Translations under genes and position numbers: made by a program
Shown here: positions 7,581 through 16,649 of the stretch, piece after piece
Layout: each line of letters begins with the position of its first letter
How positions within the stretch are numbered: the stretch's first letter is position 1
Source: Streptomyces sp. P9-A4
GTDB lineage: Bacteria; Actinomycetota; Actinomycetes; Streptomycetales; Streptomycetaceae
Direction of reading: 5' to 3'
DNA: 64,000 bases
Assembly (NCBI RefSeq): GCF_036634195.1
Contig: NZ_JAZIFY010000001.1
Location: forward strand, 3,668,501-3,732,500
Notes under the pieces: generated by a model
Database searches by the model: none
Told to the model about the DNA's origin: nothing
Seen by the model: only the letters and a program-made list of their open reading frames with translations

Positions 7581-10500
7581 GTGTCACGCCAGCTGCTCAC
7601 CGTCGCCCAGGACGGGACGGGCGACTGCCGCACCATCGCCGAGGCCCTCCGGGTGGCCCGTACCGGAGCCGTCATCAGCGTCGCTCCCGGGCGTTACGAG
7701 GAGAGCCTTACCCTCGCGACCTCCCTGACGCTGACCACCACGGAGGGCCGGGGCACCGTGGAGCTCGCGCCCCGGCGCGGCTCCGCGCTGACCCTGGCCT
7801 GCGACTCCGCCATGGTGAACTCCCTGGTGCTGCGCGGCCACGACGAGGAACTCCCGGTGGTCGACGTACCGCGCGGGCAGCTCCTGCTCGACCGGTGCGA
7901 CGTGTACGGGTCTTCCTGGGCCGCGCTGTTCGCCCGCGGTTCGGGTTCGCTCGCGGTGCGGCAGTGCCGGGTCGAGAACCCGAAGGGCGCCGGAGTGGTG
8001 ACCACTTCGGCGACCGAGAGCCTGCTCGAGGAGTGCGTCGTCGAGCACCTCGGCACCTCCGCCGTCGTCGCCGGCGAGCAGGGCCGGGTGTCGGTGCGCT
8101 CGGGCCGGCTCCGTGACGCCCGGGGCAACGGCGTCCTGGCCAACGGGCGCGCGGACGTGCGCGTGGAGGAGTGCGAGATCTCGGCCACCGACAAGCCGGG
8201 GGTCGCCGCCGAGGAGGAGAGCAGCGTCACCGTGACGCGTTCGACGGTGGCGGACTCCGTGGTGGGCGTCTTCGTGAACACCACGGGCACGACCCTGCTG
8301 GAGGACGTGACCGTAAGGAACACCACCGGGCACGGCTTCGTCGTCGGTTCCGGTTCCGCGCCCACCCTGCGCCGCTGCCGTACGGACCGGACCGCGGGGC
8401 ACGGGCTGCTGGTGACGGAGCGGAGCCGCGGCCTGTTCGAGGAGTGCGTGTTCGGCTCCGCCCGGGACGCGGCGATCCGGGTGACCGACTTCTCGTCCCC
8501 GGTGCTCACCGGGACCACTGTCCGCGACCCGGAGCGGATCGGGGTGCTCCTGGAGGAGAACTCCGTCGCGGAGGTCGACCGCCTGGAGGTGAGCGGCAGC
8601 GGCGGCAGCGGGGTACTGGTCCGGGCGAGCGCGAATCCGCTGCTGCGCCGCGTCACCGTGACACGTTCGGCGGGGCACGGGGTGGAGGTCGTCGCGGACG
8701 GCCGCGGCCGTCTCGAGGAGTGCCGGGTCGAGGAGTGCGAGGGCGCGGGTCTGCATGTGTCGGGGCACGCGAGCCTGTACGTCGGCCAGGGCCGGGTGCG
8801 GGCCGCGAAGGGCTCCGGTGTGGTGGTGGGCGCGCTCGGCGCGGTGACCCTCCGCGACACCGAGGTGAGCGAGTGCCCGGCCGTGGGTCTGCGGGTCGAG
8901 GAGCAGGGTGATCTGACGGCGGCCCGGTCGCGGGTGTGGGACTCGGGCGAGTACGGGGTGCTGGTCGCGGCGGGCGCGAGGGCCTCGCTCAACTCCTGTG
9001 AGGTGACCGGGTCCGGAGCCGACGGGGTGCGGGTGGAGGGCCCCGATCCGGTGTCGGTGATCGGCTGTGTCGTACGCGACAACAAGGGCAGCGGGCTGCG
9101 TCAGGCGGTGGCCGGGGACCGGCTCGCGGTGGAGCAGCTGACGAGCGTCGACAACGGCGCGCCGGACGCCTGGGGCAGTGTCGCCGACGCGGAGGCGGCG
9201 GGCGACGGGCGGCTTCCCGGCGGGGCGGTCGTGGCGGGCGGCGGCGAGGACGGGGAGGGCGGCGCGGTCGCCGAGCTCCAGTCGCTGATCGGCCTCGACG
9301 ACGTCAAGGAACAGGTCCTGACGCTGATCAACCTGAACCGGATGGCGCAGCGCAGGGCCGGTCTGGGGATGCCCGCGCCGCCGATGAGCCGGCACCTGGT
9401 CTTCGCGGGCCCGCCGGGTACCGGCAAGACGACGGTGGCCCGGCTGTACGGGTCGATCCTGGCGTCGCTCGGTGTGCTGCGCTCGGGTCATCTGGTGGAG
9501 GTGTCGCGGGCGGATCTGGTCGCGCAGATCGTCGGCGGTACGGCGATCAAGACGACGGAGACGTTCAAGAAGGCGCTCGGCGGGGTGCTGTTCGTCGACG
9601 AGGCGTACACGCTGCTGTCCGACTCGGCCGGTTCGGGCGCGGACTTCGGCCGTGAGGCGATCGACACGCTGGTGAAGCTGATGGAGGACCACCGCGAGGA
9701 CGTCGTGGTGGTGGCGGCCGGATATCCGAAGGAGATGACGGACTTCCTGGCCTCCAACCCCGGTCTGGCCTCGCGTTTCACCCGCAGTGTGGAGTTCTCC
9801 GACTACACGTCGGGGGAGCTGGTCACGATCGTGGAGCGGATGTGTTCCGCGCACCGCTACGAGCTGGACGGCGAGGCCCGTTCGACGCTGCACACCCACT
9901 TCGAGCGGATGCCGCGCGACGCCGGGTTCGGCAACGGCCGTACAGCGCGGAAGGTCTTCGAGGAGATGGTGGACCGGCAGGCGTCCCGGCTCGCCGCGCG
10001 CGGGGACGTCGACGAGCGCGATCTGACGCTGCTGACCGCCGAGGACGTGGGTCTTCCGCCGGCCCCGGCGGCGTCCGGCGACGACCAGGACCCGCTGCTG
10101 CGGCTGGACGCGCTGACCGGTCTGACGGCGGTCAAGCGCGAGGTGAGCGACCTCGTCAACCTGCTCGCGACGGCCCGCCGCCGGGCCGCGGCGGGGCTTC
10201 CCGCGCCGCGCATCAGCAACCACCTGGTCTTCGCCGGTCCGCCCGGCACCGGAAAGACCACGGTGGCCCGGCTGTACGGCGAGCTCCTCGCGTCCCTCGG
10301 GGTGCTGCCGCGCGGCCAGCTCGTCGAGGTGGCGAGGGCGGATCTCGTCGGGCGGTACGTGGGGCACACGGCGCAGCTGACCAAGGAGGTCTTCCAGCGG
10401 GCGCTCGGCGGGGTGCTGTTCGTCGACGAGGCGTACACGCTGACGCCCGGCGGCGGTGCCTCCTCCGACTTCGGCCAGGAGGCGGTGGACACGCTCCTGA

Positions 10501-10886
10501 AGCTGATGGAGGACCACCGCGACGAGGTGGTGGTGATCGTCGCCGGTTACACGGAGGAGATGGACCGTTTCCTCAACTCCAACCCCGGTCTGGCCTCCCG
10601 TTTCACCCGGCATGTCGAGTTCCCGAACTACTCCTCGGACGAACTGGTCACCATCGTCCGCCGGCACGCGGTCGACAACGGGTACGAGTGCGCTCCCGGT
10701 ACGGCGTCCGAGCTGCGGGACCACTTCGAGGCGATCCCGCGCGGCCGTACCTTCGGCAACGCCCGTCTGGCCCGCCAGACCCTTGAGGCGATGATGACCC
10801 GGCAGGCCCGCCGGCTCAGCTCGGTGGCGTCGCCGAGCCTGGACGACCTGCGGCTGCTGCTGCCGCAGGACCTCAGGGAACCCTGA
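7581..10886 (+). CDS. Beta-helix plus double AAA+ ATPase, EccA-like component of the type VII locus
   Basis: The 1,101-residue protein has two parts. Residues 1 to about 540 are a right-handed parallel beta-helix made of about two dozen 22-25-residue rungs with recurring LEEC-V and GHG-V turns, similar to pectate-lyase-fold repeats. Residues about 565-820 and 840-1101 are two CbbX/EccA-type AAA+ domains, each with GPPGTGKTTVARLYG (Walker A near 610 and 886), VLFVDEAYTL (Walker B) and SRFTR (sensor/arginine finger). Mycobacterial EccA has a TPR N-domain and one such AAA domain, so this is a different architecture for a probable secretion chaperone-ATPase. The GTG start has GGAGG 7 bases upstream. 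It is the first gene of the locus and probably cotranscribed with the mycosin. Confidence 0.88.
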   Translation: MSRQLLTVAQDGTGDCRTIAEALRVARTGAVISVAPGRYEESLTLATSLTLTTTEGRGTVELAPRRGSALTLACDSAMVNSLVLRGHDEELPVVDVPRGQLLLDRCDVYGSSWAALFARGSGSLAVRQCRVENPKGAGVVTTSATESLLEECVVEHLGTSAVVAGEQGRVSVRSGRLRDARGNGVLANGRADVRVEECEISATDKPGVAAEEESSVTVTRSTVADSVVGVFVNTTGTTLLEDVTVRNTTGHGFVVGSGSAPTLRRCRTDRTAGHGLLVTERSRGLFEECVFGSARDAAIRVTDFSSPVLTGTTVRDPERIGVLLEENSVAEVDRLEVSGSGGSGVLVRASANPLLRRVTVTRSAGHGVEVVADGRGRLEECRVEECEGAGLHVSGHASLYVGQGRVRAAKGSGVVVGALGAVTLRDTEVSECPAVGLRVEEQGDLTAARSRVWDSGEYGVLVAAGARASLNSCEVTGSGADGVRVEGPDPVSVIGCVVRDNKGSGLRQAVAGDRLAVEQLTSVDNGAPDAWGSVADAEAAGDGRLPGGAVVAGGGEDGEGGAVAELQSLIGLDDVKEQVLTLINLNRMAQRRAGLGMPAPPMSRHLVFAGPPGTGKTTVARLYGSILASLGVLRSGHLVEVSRADLVAQIVGGTAIKTTETFKKALGGVLFVDEAYTLLSDSAGSGADFGREAIDTLVKLMEDHREDVVVVAAGYPKEMTDFLASNPGLASRFTRSVEFSDYTSGELVTIVERMCSAHRYELDGEARSTLHTHFERMPRDAGFGNGRTARKVFEEMVDRQASRLAARGDVDERDLTLLTAEDVGLPPAPAASGDDQDPLLRLDALTGLTAVKREVSDLVNLLATARRRAAAGLPAPRISNHLVFAGPPGTGKTTVARLYGELLASLGVLPRGQLVEVARADLVGRYVGHTAQLTKEVFQRALGGVLFVDEAYTLTPGGGASSDFGQEAVDTLLKLMEDHRDEVVVIVAGYTEEMDRFLNSNPGLASRFTRHVEFPNYSSDELVTIVRRHAVDNGYECAPGTASELRDHFEAIPRGRTFGNARLARQTLEAMMTRQARRLSSVASPSLDDLRLLLPQDLREP

Positions 10887-11036
10887 CCGGGGTGGCTCCG
10901 CCCCGGGGAAACCCGACCAGGGAACCCTGCCCCGGGGCCGGTTGGCCTCAGGGGTACGCGCGGTCGCCCGCGCCCCCGTCGTACGCAACCAGTCCCACCC
11001 CTTGGGGGTGGCCCGAACCGAGGACCGAGGACGTCC

Positions 11037-12257
11037 ATGCGTCGCCGTACGAGTCTGCGCACCGGCCTGCTCCTGTGCACCGCCCTCCTCGCCGCCGGTC
11101 CGGCTCCCCTCGCTTCGGCGGCCGGCGGTGACGGTGGTGGCACCGCGCTCCCCGGCGTGCCCGAGCGGCTCGCCCCGGACCAGGCCTGCACGAAGGTACG
11201 GGGCACGGTCACGGCGGCGGCCCCCTGGACGCGCGACCTGCTGGGCCTCGACCAGGTCTGGCGTCTGTCCCGGGGGCGCGGGGTGACGGTGGCGGTCGTC
11301 GGCACGGGTGTGAGCGACGACGCGGCCGTGCTGCGGGGCCGGGTCGAGGCGCTGGGCGCGGCCGGGAAGGACTGTGTGGGCCGGGGGACGTTCCAGGCCG
11401 GGCTGGCGGCCGGGGCGGCCCTTCCCGGTCAGGGTTTCTCGGGGGTGGCCCCGGAGGCCCGCGTCCTGGCCGTACGGGGTACCGGTGAGCGCGGTGAACC
11501 CGACCCCGCCCGGCTGGCCGCCGGAATTCGGGAGGCGGCGAAGGCCGGGGCGGATGTCATCACGGTGACGGCGCCCCTGGACGGCTCCGACCGGCGGGTG
11601 CGCGAGGCGATGGCCGCCGTACGCGCGTATGACGCCCTGGTGGTCGTACCCGCGGCGGCGGACAGCGTCCCGCGGGGCTCGTCGTCCGCCCCGCCGCCCG
11701 CGCCGGTGGCCCCGGCCGACGCCCTCGCGGTGCTCGACACCGGGCCGCAGGGCACGCGTCCGGCGGCCGCGCCGCCGTTCCGGCACGCCGATCTCTCCGC
11801 CCCCGGCGGCGCCCTGATGGGCCCGGGGCCGGTGGGCGACGGCAAGTGGACGGCCTCGGGGTCGTCCCTGGCCGCCGCGGTCACCGCGGGCACGGCGGCG
11901 CTGGTCAGGGCGTACCACCCCGAGCTGAACGCCGCCGAGGTACGCGTACGGCTGCTCAAGGGCGCGTATCCGGGCGACCTGCCCGCGCTCGACCCGTACG
12001 GGGCCGTCTCGGGGGTCTCCGCCGGAGCCCACCCGTCGGGGACGGACGGGGCGGCGGGAGCGGCCGGGCGCCCGGAGCCGGTCCGGCTGCCGGAGCCGCC
12101 GGAGACGGCGGGCGCCCGTTCCACCGCCTATCTGGTGACGGGGGTGGCGGCGGGAACGATCCTGCTCGTGGCCTTCCTCGCGGTCGTCCTGCCCAAGGGC
12201 CGCCGGCGCCGCTGGCAGCCGGGCCGCCTGGACGCCGAGGGCCGCCCGGCCGAGTGA
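11037..12257 (+). CDS. Mycosin-like subtilase (MycP family), catalytically degenerate
   Basis: A 406-residue protein with an N-terminal signal peptide (residues 1 to about 28), an S8 subtilisin-like body and a C-terminal membrane helix (about 358-383) followed by Arg/Lys residues, the mycosin layout. The catalytic sites are eroded. VAVVGTGV has Gly89 where Asp belongs, GRGTFQAG has Arg116 where the His of HGT belongs, and the oxyanion segment VVVPAAAD lacks Asn. Only the serine is kept (GSS, Ser277). Mycosins are needed both as proteases and as stabilisers of the ESX membrane complex; this copy could only serve the second role. ATG has GAGGAC upstream. It follows the AAA gene by 150 bases and is convergent with eccC. 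Confidence 0.88.
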   Translation: MRRRTSLRTGLLLCTALLAAGPAPLASAAGGDGGGTALPGVPERLAPDQACTKVRGTVTAAAPWTRDLLGLDQVWRLSRGRGVTVAVVGTGVSDDAAVLRGRVEALGAAGKDCVGRGTFQAGLAAGAALPGQGFSGVAPEARVLAVRGTGERGEPDPARLAAGIREAAKAGADVITVTAPLDGSDRRVREAMAAVRAYDALVVVPAAADSVPRGSSSAPPPAPVAPADALAVLDTGPQGTRPAAAPPFRHADLSAPGGALMGPGPVGDGKWTASGSSLAAAVTAGTAALVRAYHPELNAAEVRVRLLKGAYPGDLPALDPYGAVSGVSAGAHPSGTDGAAGAAGRPEPVRLPEPPETAGARSTAYLVTGVAAGTILLVAFLAVVLPKGRRRRWQPGRLDAEGRPAE

Positions 12258-12290
12258 GACCGGGGCCCCTCGGGGTCCCCGTCCCCGCCC

Positions 12291-15200
12291 CTACTCCTCC
12301 GCCTCCTCCGGGACCGGTTCCGGCAGGGCCAGGTGGACCAGGCGGGTCTTGCGGCGGACGACGCTCTGGGCGCGGCCGGGGGGCAGGATGCGGGGCTTGA
12401 CGTTGTCGAGGAGGTAGCCCTCCGACGGCGGGCAGGACAGCAGCAGCGCCGAGGAGTTGACCTCGCCCATCTTGCGGACGAGGGGGTCGGCCCGGCCGGC
12501 GCCCGTGGAGGCCCGGGCGACGATCATGTGCAGGCCGATCTCGTAGCCGAGCGGCAGGTGCGGCACCAGCGGTTCGAAGGGGCCGTCGAAGGGCGAGCCG
12601 ACCATCTCGTAGTCGTCGACGAGGACGAAGAGCCGGGGCCCGTTCCACCAGTCGGCGCGGCGCATCCTGGCCGGGGAGATGTCCTCCCCGGGCAGCCGGG
12701 CGGCCATGGCGCGCGCGGCGCCGTCGACGTACTCGCGCAGCGGGTCGGCGGAGACGGCGTGCCCGAGCCGGTACTCCTCCGGGATGGCCTCGATCAGTTC
12801 GCGGCGGTAGTCGGCGACGAGGAAGCTGGCCTCGTCAGGGCCGTGGGACGCCATGATCTGCTGGGCGATGAGCTTGAGCGCGCTGGTCTTGCCGCTCTCG
12901 GTGTCGCCGACGAGGTAGAGGTGCGGGCTCTGGGAGAAGTCGTGCCAGACGGGCGCGAGTTCGGCCTCGTCGAGTCCGATCGCGATCCGCAGCGGGTGCT
13001 CGGAGACGGGGAGTTCGGACGAGGGCAGTTCGGTGGGCAGCATGCGTACGGCGGGGGCGGGCGGCGCGTCCCAGCTCTCGGCGACGGCTTCGACGAGGTC
13101 GGCGAGCGCCTCCGCCAGGTCCTCGGCGCGTTCCTGCCCGTCGATGCGGGGGAGGGCGGTGAGGAAGTGCATCTTGTCGGGGCTGAGGCCCCGGCCGGGG
13201 GAGACGGGGACGGTGGCGGCCTTGCGGACGTCGACGGCGGAGTCCATGGGGTCGCCCATGCGGAGTTCGAGGCGGGTGCCGATCTGGTCGCGGAGGGCGG
13301 CGGAGACCTCCACCCAGCGGGAGGTGGCGATGACGAGGTGGACGCCGTAGTTGAGGCCCCGGGAGGCGATCTCGGAGAAGACGCCCATGTCGTCGAAGAA
13401 GTCGCTGCGGACGGTGGACCAGCCGTCCACCACGAGGAAGACGTCCCCGAAGGGCTCGTCGGGGAACTCGCCCGCCGCCCGCCGCTTCCGGTAGGTGGTC
13501 ATCGAGTCGATGCCCTGTTCCTGGAAGAAGAGTTCGCGGCGGTTGAGCAGCGAGACGACCTCGGCGAAGGTGCGGGCGATCCGCTCCCGGTCGAGCCGTC
13601 CCGCGACCCCGCCGACGTGCGGCAGCCCGGCGAGCGCGGCGAGCGCGCCGCCGCCGAAGTCCAGGCAGTAGAACTGCACTTCGCGGGGCGAGTGGGTGAG
13701 GGCGAGGGAGCAGATCAGGGTACGGAGCAGGGTGCTCTTGCCGCTCTGCGGGCCGCCCGCGACGGCGACGTGGCCGCCGGCGGCGGAGAGGTCGACCGTG
13801 AGCAGGTCGCGTACCTGCTCGAAGGGGCGGTCCACCAGGCCGACGGGGACGCGCAGCCGCCCGCGGTCGCCGGGTCCTGCCGTGGTGAGGCCGAGGTCGG
13901 GGTCCGGGGTCAGCGGCGGCAGCAGGGCGTCGAGGCTGGGCGCGGTGTCGAGCGGCGGCAGCCACACCTGGTGGGCGGGGGGACCGCTGTCGCGCAGCCG
14001 CTCCAGGGCGAGGCCGAGGAGGCTCTCCTCCATGGCGGAGCCGGAGCCCGAACCGGCCTCTGTCTCCGCTTCGAGTGCGGCCGTCTCTTCCGGATCGGGC
14101 GCCGCCGGCAGCGTGTGGGGCACGACCCATTCGGTGCCCCAGGGGACCACCTGGCGGGCGATCTGCTCCCGCCGGGCGCCGCGGCGGGGCGCCTTGTACG
14201 TCCCGGACACATAGGCGGCGCGGAACCGGGTCAGGGCCTCGACGCCGCTTTTCAGATAGCCGCTGCCGGGCTGCGAGGGCAGGTGGTAGGCGTCGGGGAC
14301 GCCGAGGACGCCCCGGCTCTCGATGGCCGAGAAGGTGCGCAGGCCGATGCGGTACGAGAGGTGTCCCTCCAGGGCGCTCATCCGGCCCTCCTCCAGCCGC
14401 TGGGAGGCGAGGAGGAGATGGACGCCGAGTGAGCGGCCGAGGCGGCCGATCATGACGAACAGCTCCATGAAGTCGCGGTGCGCGGCGAGCAGTTCGCTGA
14501 ACTCGTCGACGACGACGAACAGGCTGGGCAGCGGCGCGAGCGGGACGCCGGCGGCGCGGGCGCGCTCGTACTCCAGGACCGAGGCGTAGTTCCCGGCCTT
14601 GCGCAGCAGCTCCTGGCGGCGGATGAGTTCGCCGTGCAGCGCGTCCTGCATGCGGCCGACGAGCGCGACCTCGTCGGCGAGGTTGGTGATGACGGCGGAG
14701 GTGTGCGGCAGCTCGTCCATGCCGAGGAAGGTCGCGCCGCCCTTGAAGTCCACGAGGACGAGGTTGAGCGTCTCGGAGGAGTGGGTGAGCGCCAGGCCGA
14801 GGACGAGGGTGCGCAGCAGCTCGCTCTTGCCGGAGCCGGTGGCGCCGATGAGCATGCCGTGCGGTCCCATGCCGCCCTGGGCGGACTCCTTGATGTCGAG
14901 CTCGACGGGGGTGCCGTCCTCGCCGACGGCGATGGGCACCCGGAGCCGGCCGCGCCCCTCGACGGGGTGCTTCCAGAGCCGGGCGGGTTCGTGCCGCCGC
15001 AGGTCGGGGATGCCGAGGAGGCTGGTCAGTTCGGTGTCGGTGACGAAGGGCTCGGACGCGGTGGCGCCGCCGCCGAGCCGGTACGGGGAGAGGCGGGCGG
15101 CCAGGGCGCGGGCGGCGGCCGGTCCGAGCACGTCCGGGCGCCCGAGGAAGGTGGCCTGTTCTCGTCGTTCGCGGTCGGTACGGACGAGGTGCAGGCCCGC

Positions 15201-16391
15201 CGTGTCGAGGCGGAGCCGGAGGGTGCCGCGGGCGGCCTTCCAGGCGAGCGCCCCGCCGAGGTCGACGAGCACGGTGTTGCGGTAGCCGGCGCCGGTGACG
15301 CGGTGGCCGGCGGGCACGGTGCCGCCGTCCACCACGACGAGGGTGAAGGGCTCGTCGCGGCCCGGCGGGGTCTCCGGGTCGAAGGGCGGACGCTGGGTGA
15401 AGTCGACGCCGAGGAGTTCTTCCAGGGACTGGAAGTCGGCGGCGGCGAGCCGGACCTGCCCGGCGCCGTCGCGCTGGTAGCCGTGCTGGGCGTGAGGGAG
15501 CCATTTCAGCCATTCCCAGGCGGCCCTGCGCTCGTCGCTCACGCAGAGCGCGATGTTGAGTTCCTCGGGGGCGTGGAAGGTGACGAGCTGGGCGACGAGG
15601 GAGCGCAGCAGGGCACGGGAGCGCTCGCCGCCCGAACCGCCCGGATCGCCTGGATCGCCCGAACCATCCGGACTGCCCGGACCCTCCGGAGCGCCCGGAC
15701 CCTCCGGACCGCCGGGGTCCTGCTCCGCCCCCTCCTCGCGGATCACCACCCGCGACCACGCCCGCAGGTACAGCGCGATCGGCTGCTCGGGGACGGTGCC
15801 GTACGCGCGGATGAAGCTGCGCAGGGCGTGCGCGGCCAGCGGTTCGAGGTCCTCGACCGGCTTGGTGGAGAGGGGTGCGAGCCGTACGGCGAGTTTCTGG
15901 TCGCCGACGGCCACCCGTACCTCGGCGAAGTCCTCGTCGGCGGGCCGCCGTTCCCACTGGCGGCTGGTCCCGACCAGGGCCCACAGGGCGTCCGGGTCGG
16001 GGTGGCGCCAGGACAGGGCCTTCTGCTGGGCGCCGACGGTGACCCTGATGCGACGGCGCATCTGTGTCAGGTAGCGCAGGTAGTCGCGCCGCTCACCCTT
16101 GAGTTTGCGCTTGCGTTCGCCGGCGGTGCGGATCAGCTGGGCGAGGATCATCGCGACGGACGAGAACAGCATGAGTCCGATGGCGATGTAGCTGAAGGCG
16201 GTGGCCTGGCCGGGGCGCAGGAACATCATGAGCATCGCGAGCGAGGTGAGACCCATCGGCAGATAGGTCCACATCGCCGAGGTGTTGGGTTCCGCTTCCG
16301 GGAGCGTCGGCGGTTCCTGGAGCGCGAGTTCGCCCTCGGGCATGTCGGGACCGCGCCGTCGGGCGGGCCTGCGGAAGAGGACGGTGCTCAC
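12291..16391 (-). CDS. eccC: Type VII secretion FtsK/SpoIIIE ATPase EccC
   Basis: A 1,366-residue EccC as a single polypeptide. Two membrane helices lie near residues 40-90 (MWTYLPMGLTSLAMLMMF and FSYIAIGLMLFSSVAMIL). A DUF domain follows, then three FtsK-like ATPase domains with Walker A motifs GATGSGKSE (about 514), GGPQSGKST (about 880) and GDTESGKTS (about 1167), and Walker B LVLVDFKGG, FYCLDFGGG and FLVADYRRE. It powers export and reads substrate C-terminal signals. GTG at 16391 was chosen for its GAGGAG site 9 bases upstream; the open frame further upstream is antisense to eccD and eccB. It is divergent from eccD and convergent with the mycosin gene. Confidence 0.95.
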   Translation of the reverse strand: MSTVLFRRPARRRGPDMPEGELALQEPPTLPEAEPNTSAMWTYLPMGLTSLAMLMMFLRPGQATAFSYIAIGLMLFSSVAMILAQLIRTAGERKRKLKGERRDYLRYLTQMRRRIRVTVGAQQKALSWRHPDPDALWALVGTSRQWERRPADEDFAEVRVAVGDQKLAVRLAPLSTKPVEDLEPLAAHALRSFIRAYGTVPEQPIALYLRAWSRVVIREEGAEQDPGGPEGPGAPEGPGSPDGSGDPGDPGGSGGERSRALLRSLVAQLVTFHAPEELNIALCVSDERRAAWEWLKWLPHAQHGYQRDGAGQVRLAAADFQSLEELLGVDFTQRPPFDPETPPGRDEPFTLVVVDGGTVPAGHRVTGAGYRNTVLVDLGGALAWKAARGTLRLRLDTAGLHLVRTDRERREQATFLGRPDVLGPAAARALAARLSPYRLGGGATASEPFVTDTELTSLLGIPDLRRHEPARLWKHPVEGRGRLRVPIAVGEDGTPVELDIKESAQGGMGPHGMLIGATGSGKSELLRTLVLGLALTHSSETLNLVLVDFKGGATFLGMDELPHTSAVITNLADEVALVGRMQDALHGELIRRQELLRKAGNYASVLEYERARAAGVPLAPLPSLFVVVDEFSELLAAHRDFMELFVMIGRLGRSLGVHLLLASQRLEEGRMSALEGHLSYRIGLRTFSAIESRGVLGVPDAYHLPSQPGSGYLKSGVEALTRFRAAYVSGTYKAPRRGARREQIARQVVPWGTEWVVPHTLPAAPDPEETAALEAETEAGSGSGSAMEESLLGLALERLRDSGPPAHQVWLPPLDTAPSLDALLPPLTPDPDLGLTTAGPGDRGRLRVPVGLVDRPFEQVRDLLTVDLSAAGGHVAVAGGPQSGKSTLLRTLICSLALTHSPREVQFYCLDFGGGALAALAGLPHVGGVAGRLDRERIARTFAEVVSLLNRRELFFQEQGIDSMTTYRKRRAAGEFPDEPFGDVFLVVDGWSTVRSDFFDDMGVFSEIASRGLNYGVHLVIATSRWVEVSAALRDQIGTRLELRMGDPMDSAVDVRKAATVPVSPGRGLSPDKMHFLTALPRIDGQERAEDLAEALADLVEAVAESWDAPPAPAVRMLPTELPSSELPVSEHPLRIAIGLDEAELAPVWHDFSQSPHLYLVGDTESGKTSALKLIAQQIMASHGPDEASFLVADYRRELIEAIPEEYRLGHAVSADPLREYVDGAARAMAARLPGEDISPARMRRADWWNGPRLFVLVDDYEMVGSPFDGPFEPLVPHLPLGYEIGLHMIVARASTGAGRADPLVRKMGEVNSSALLLSCPPSEGYLLDNVKPRILPPGRAQSVVRRKTRLVHLALPEPVPEEAEE

Positions 16392-16649
16392 GCTGGATGT
16401 CTCCTCGGGCTGATCGCGTCCGGGGGCGTTCGGGGGGTCGGGATCCGTTCGCCGGCTCGTTCCGTTCCGTTTCCGGAGGCGTACGGTTCCGTTTCCCGTG
16501 CCCGCGCGGGGCCGGGACCGTCCGGCCGCCGGGGGCGCGGCGCAGGCGTCAACTGGCCCGGGGGCCCTGTGACCTGACGTGTTGACCAAGGTAATGTGCG
16601 CTACCCAGCTTCGGTACCCCGGCCCCTCGGAGAGGTGCGGCCACCCGTC
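16392..16649. other. Divergent promoter region between eccC and eccD
   Basis: This 258-base region must carry the outward promoters of both genes. A TTGACC hexamer at 16582-16587 is a possible -35 for eccD, but no well-spaced -10 could be fixed. The eccC ribosome-binding site GAGGAG lies at its left end. Repeated CGTTCCGTTTCCG-type stretches occur around 16450-16500. Confidence 0.4.

Noticed and set aside
3170..8116. 1,648-codon plus-strand open frame
   Set aside because: It is antisense to four recognised genes and has no coherent domain.
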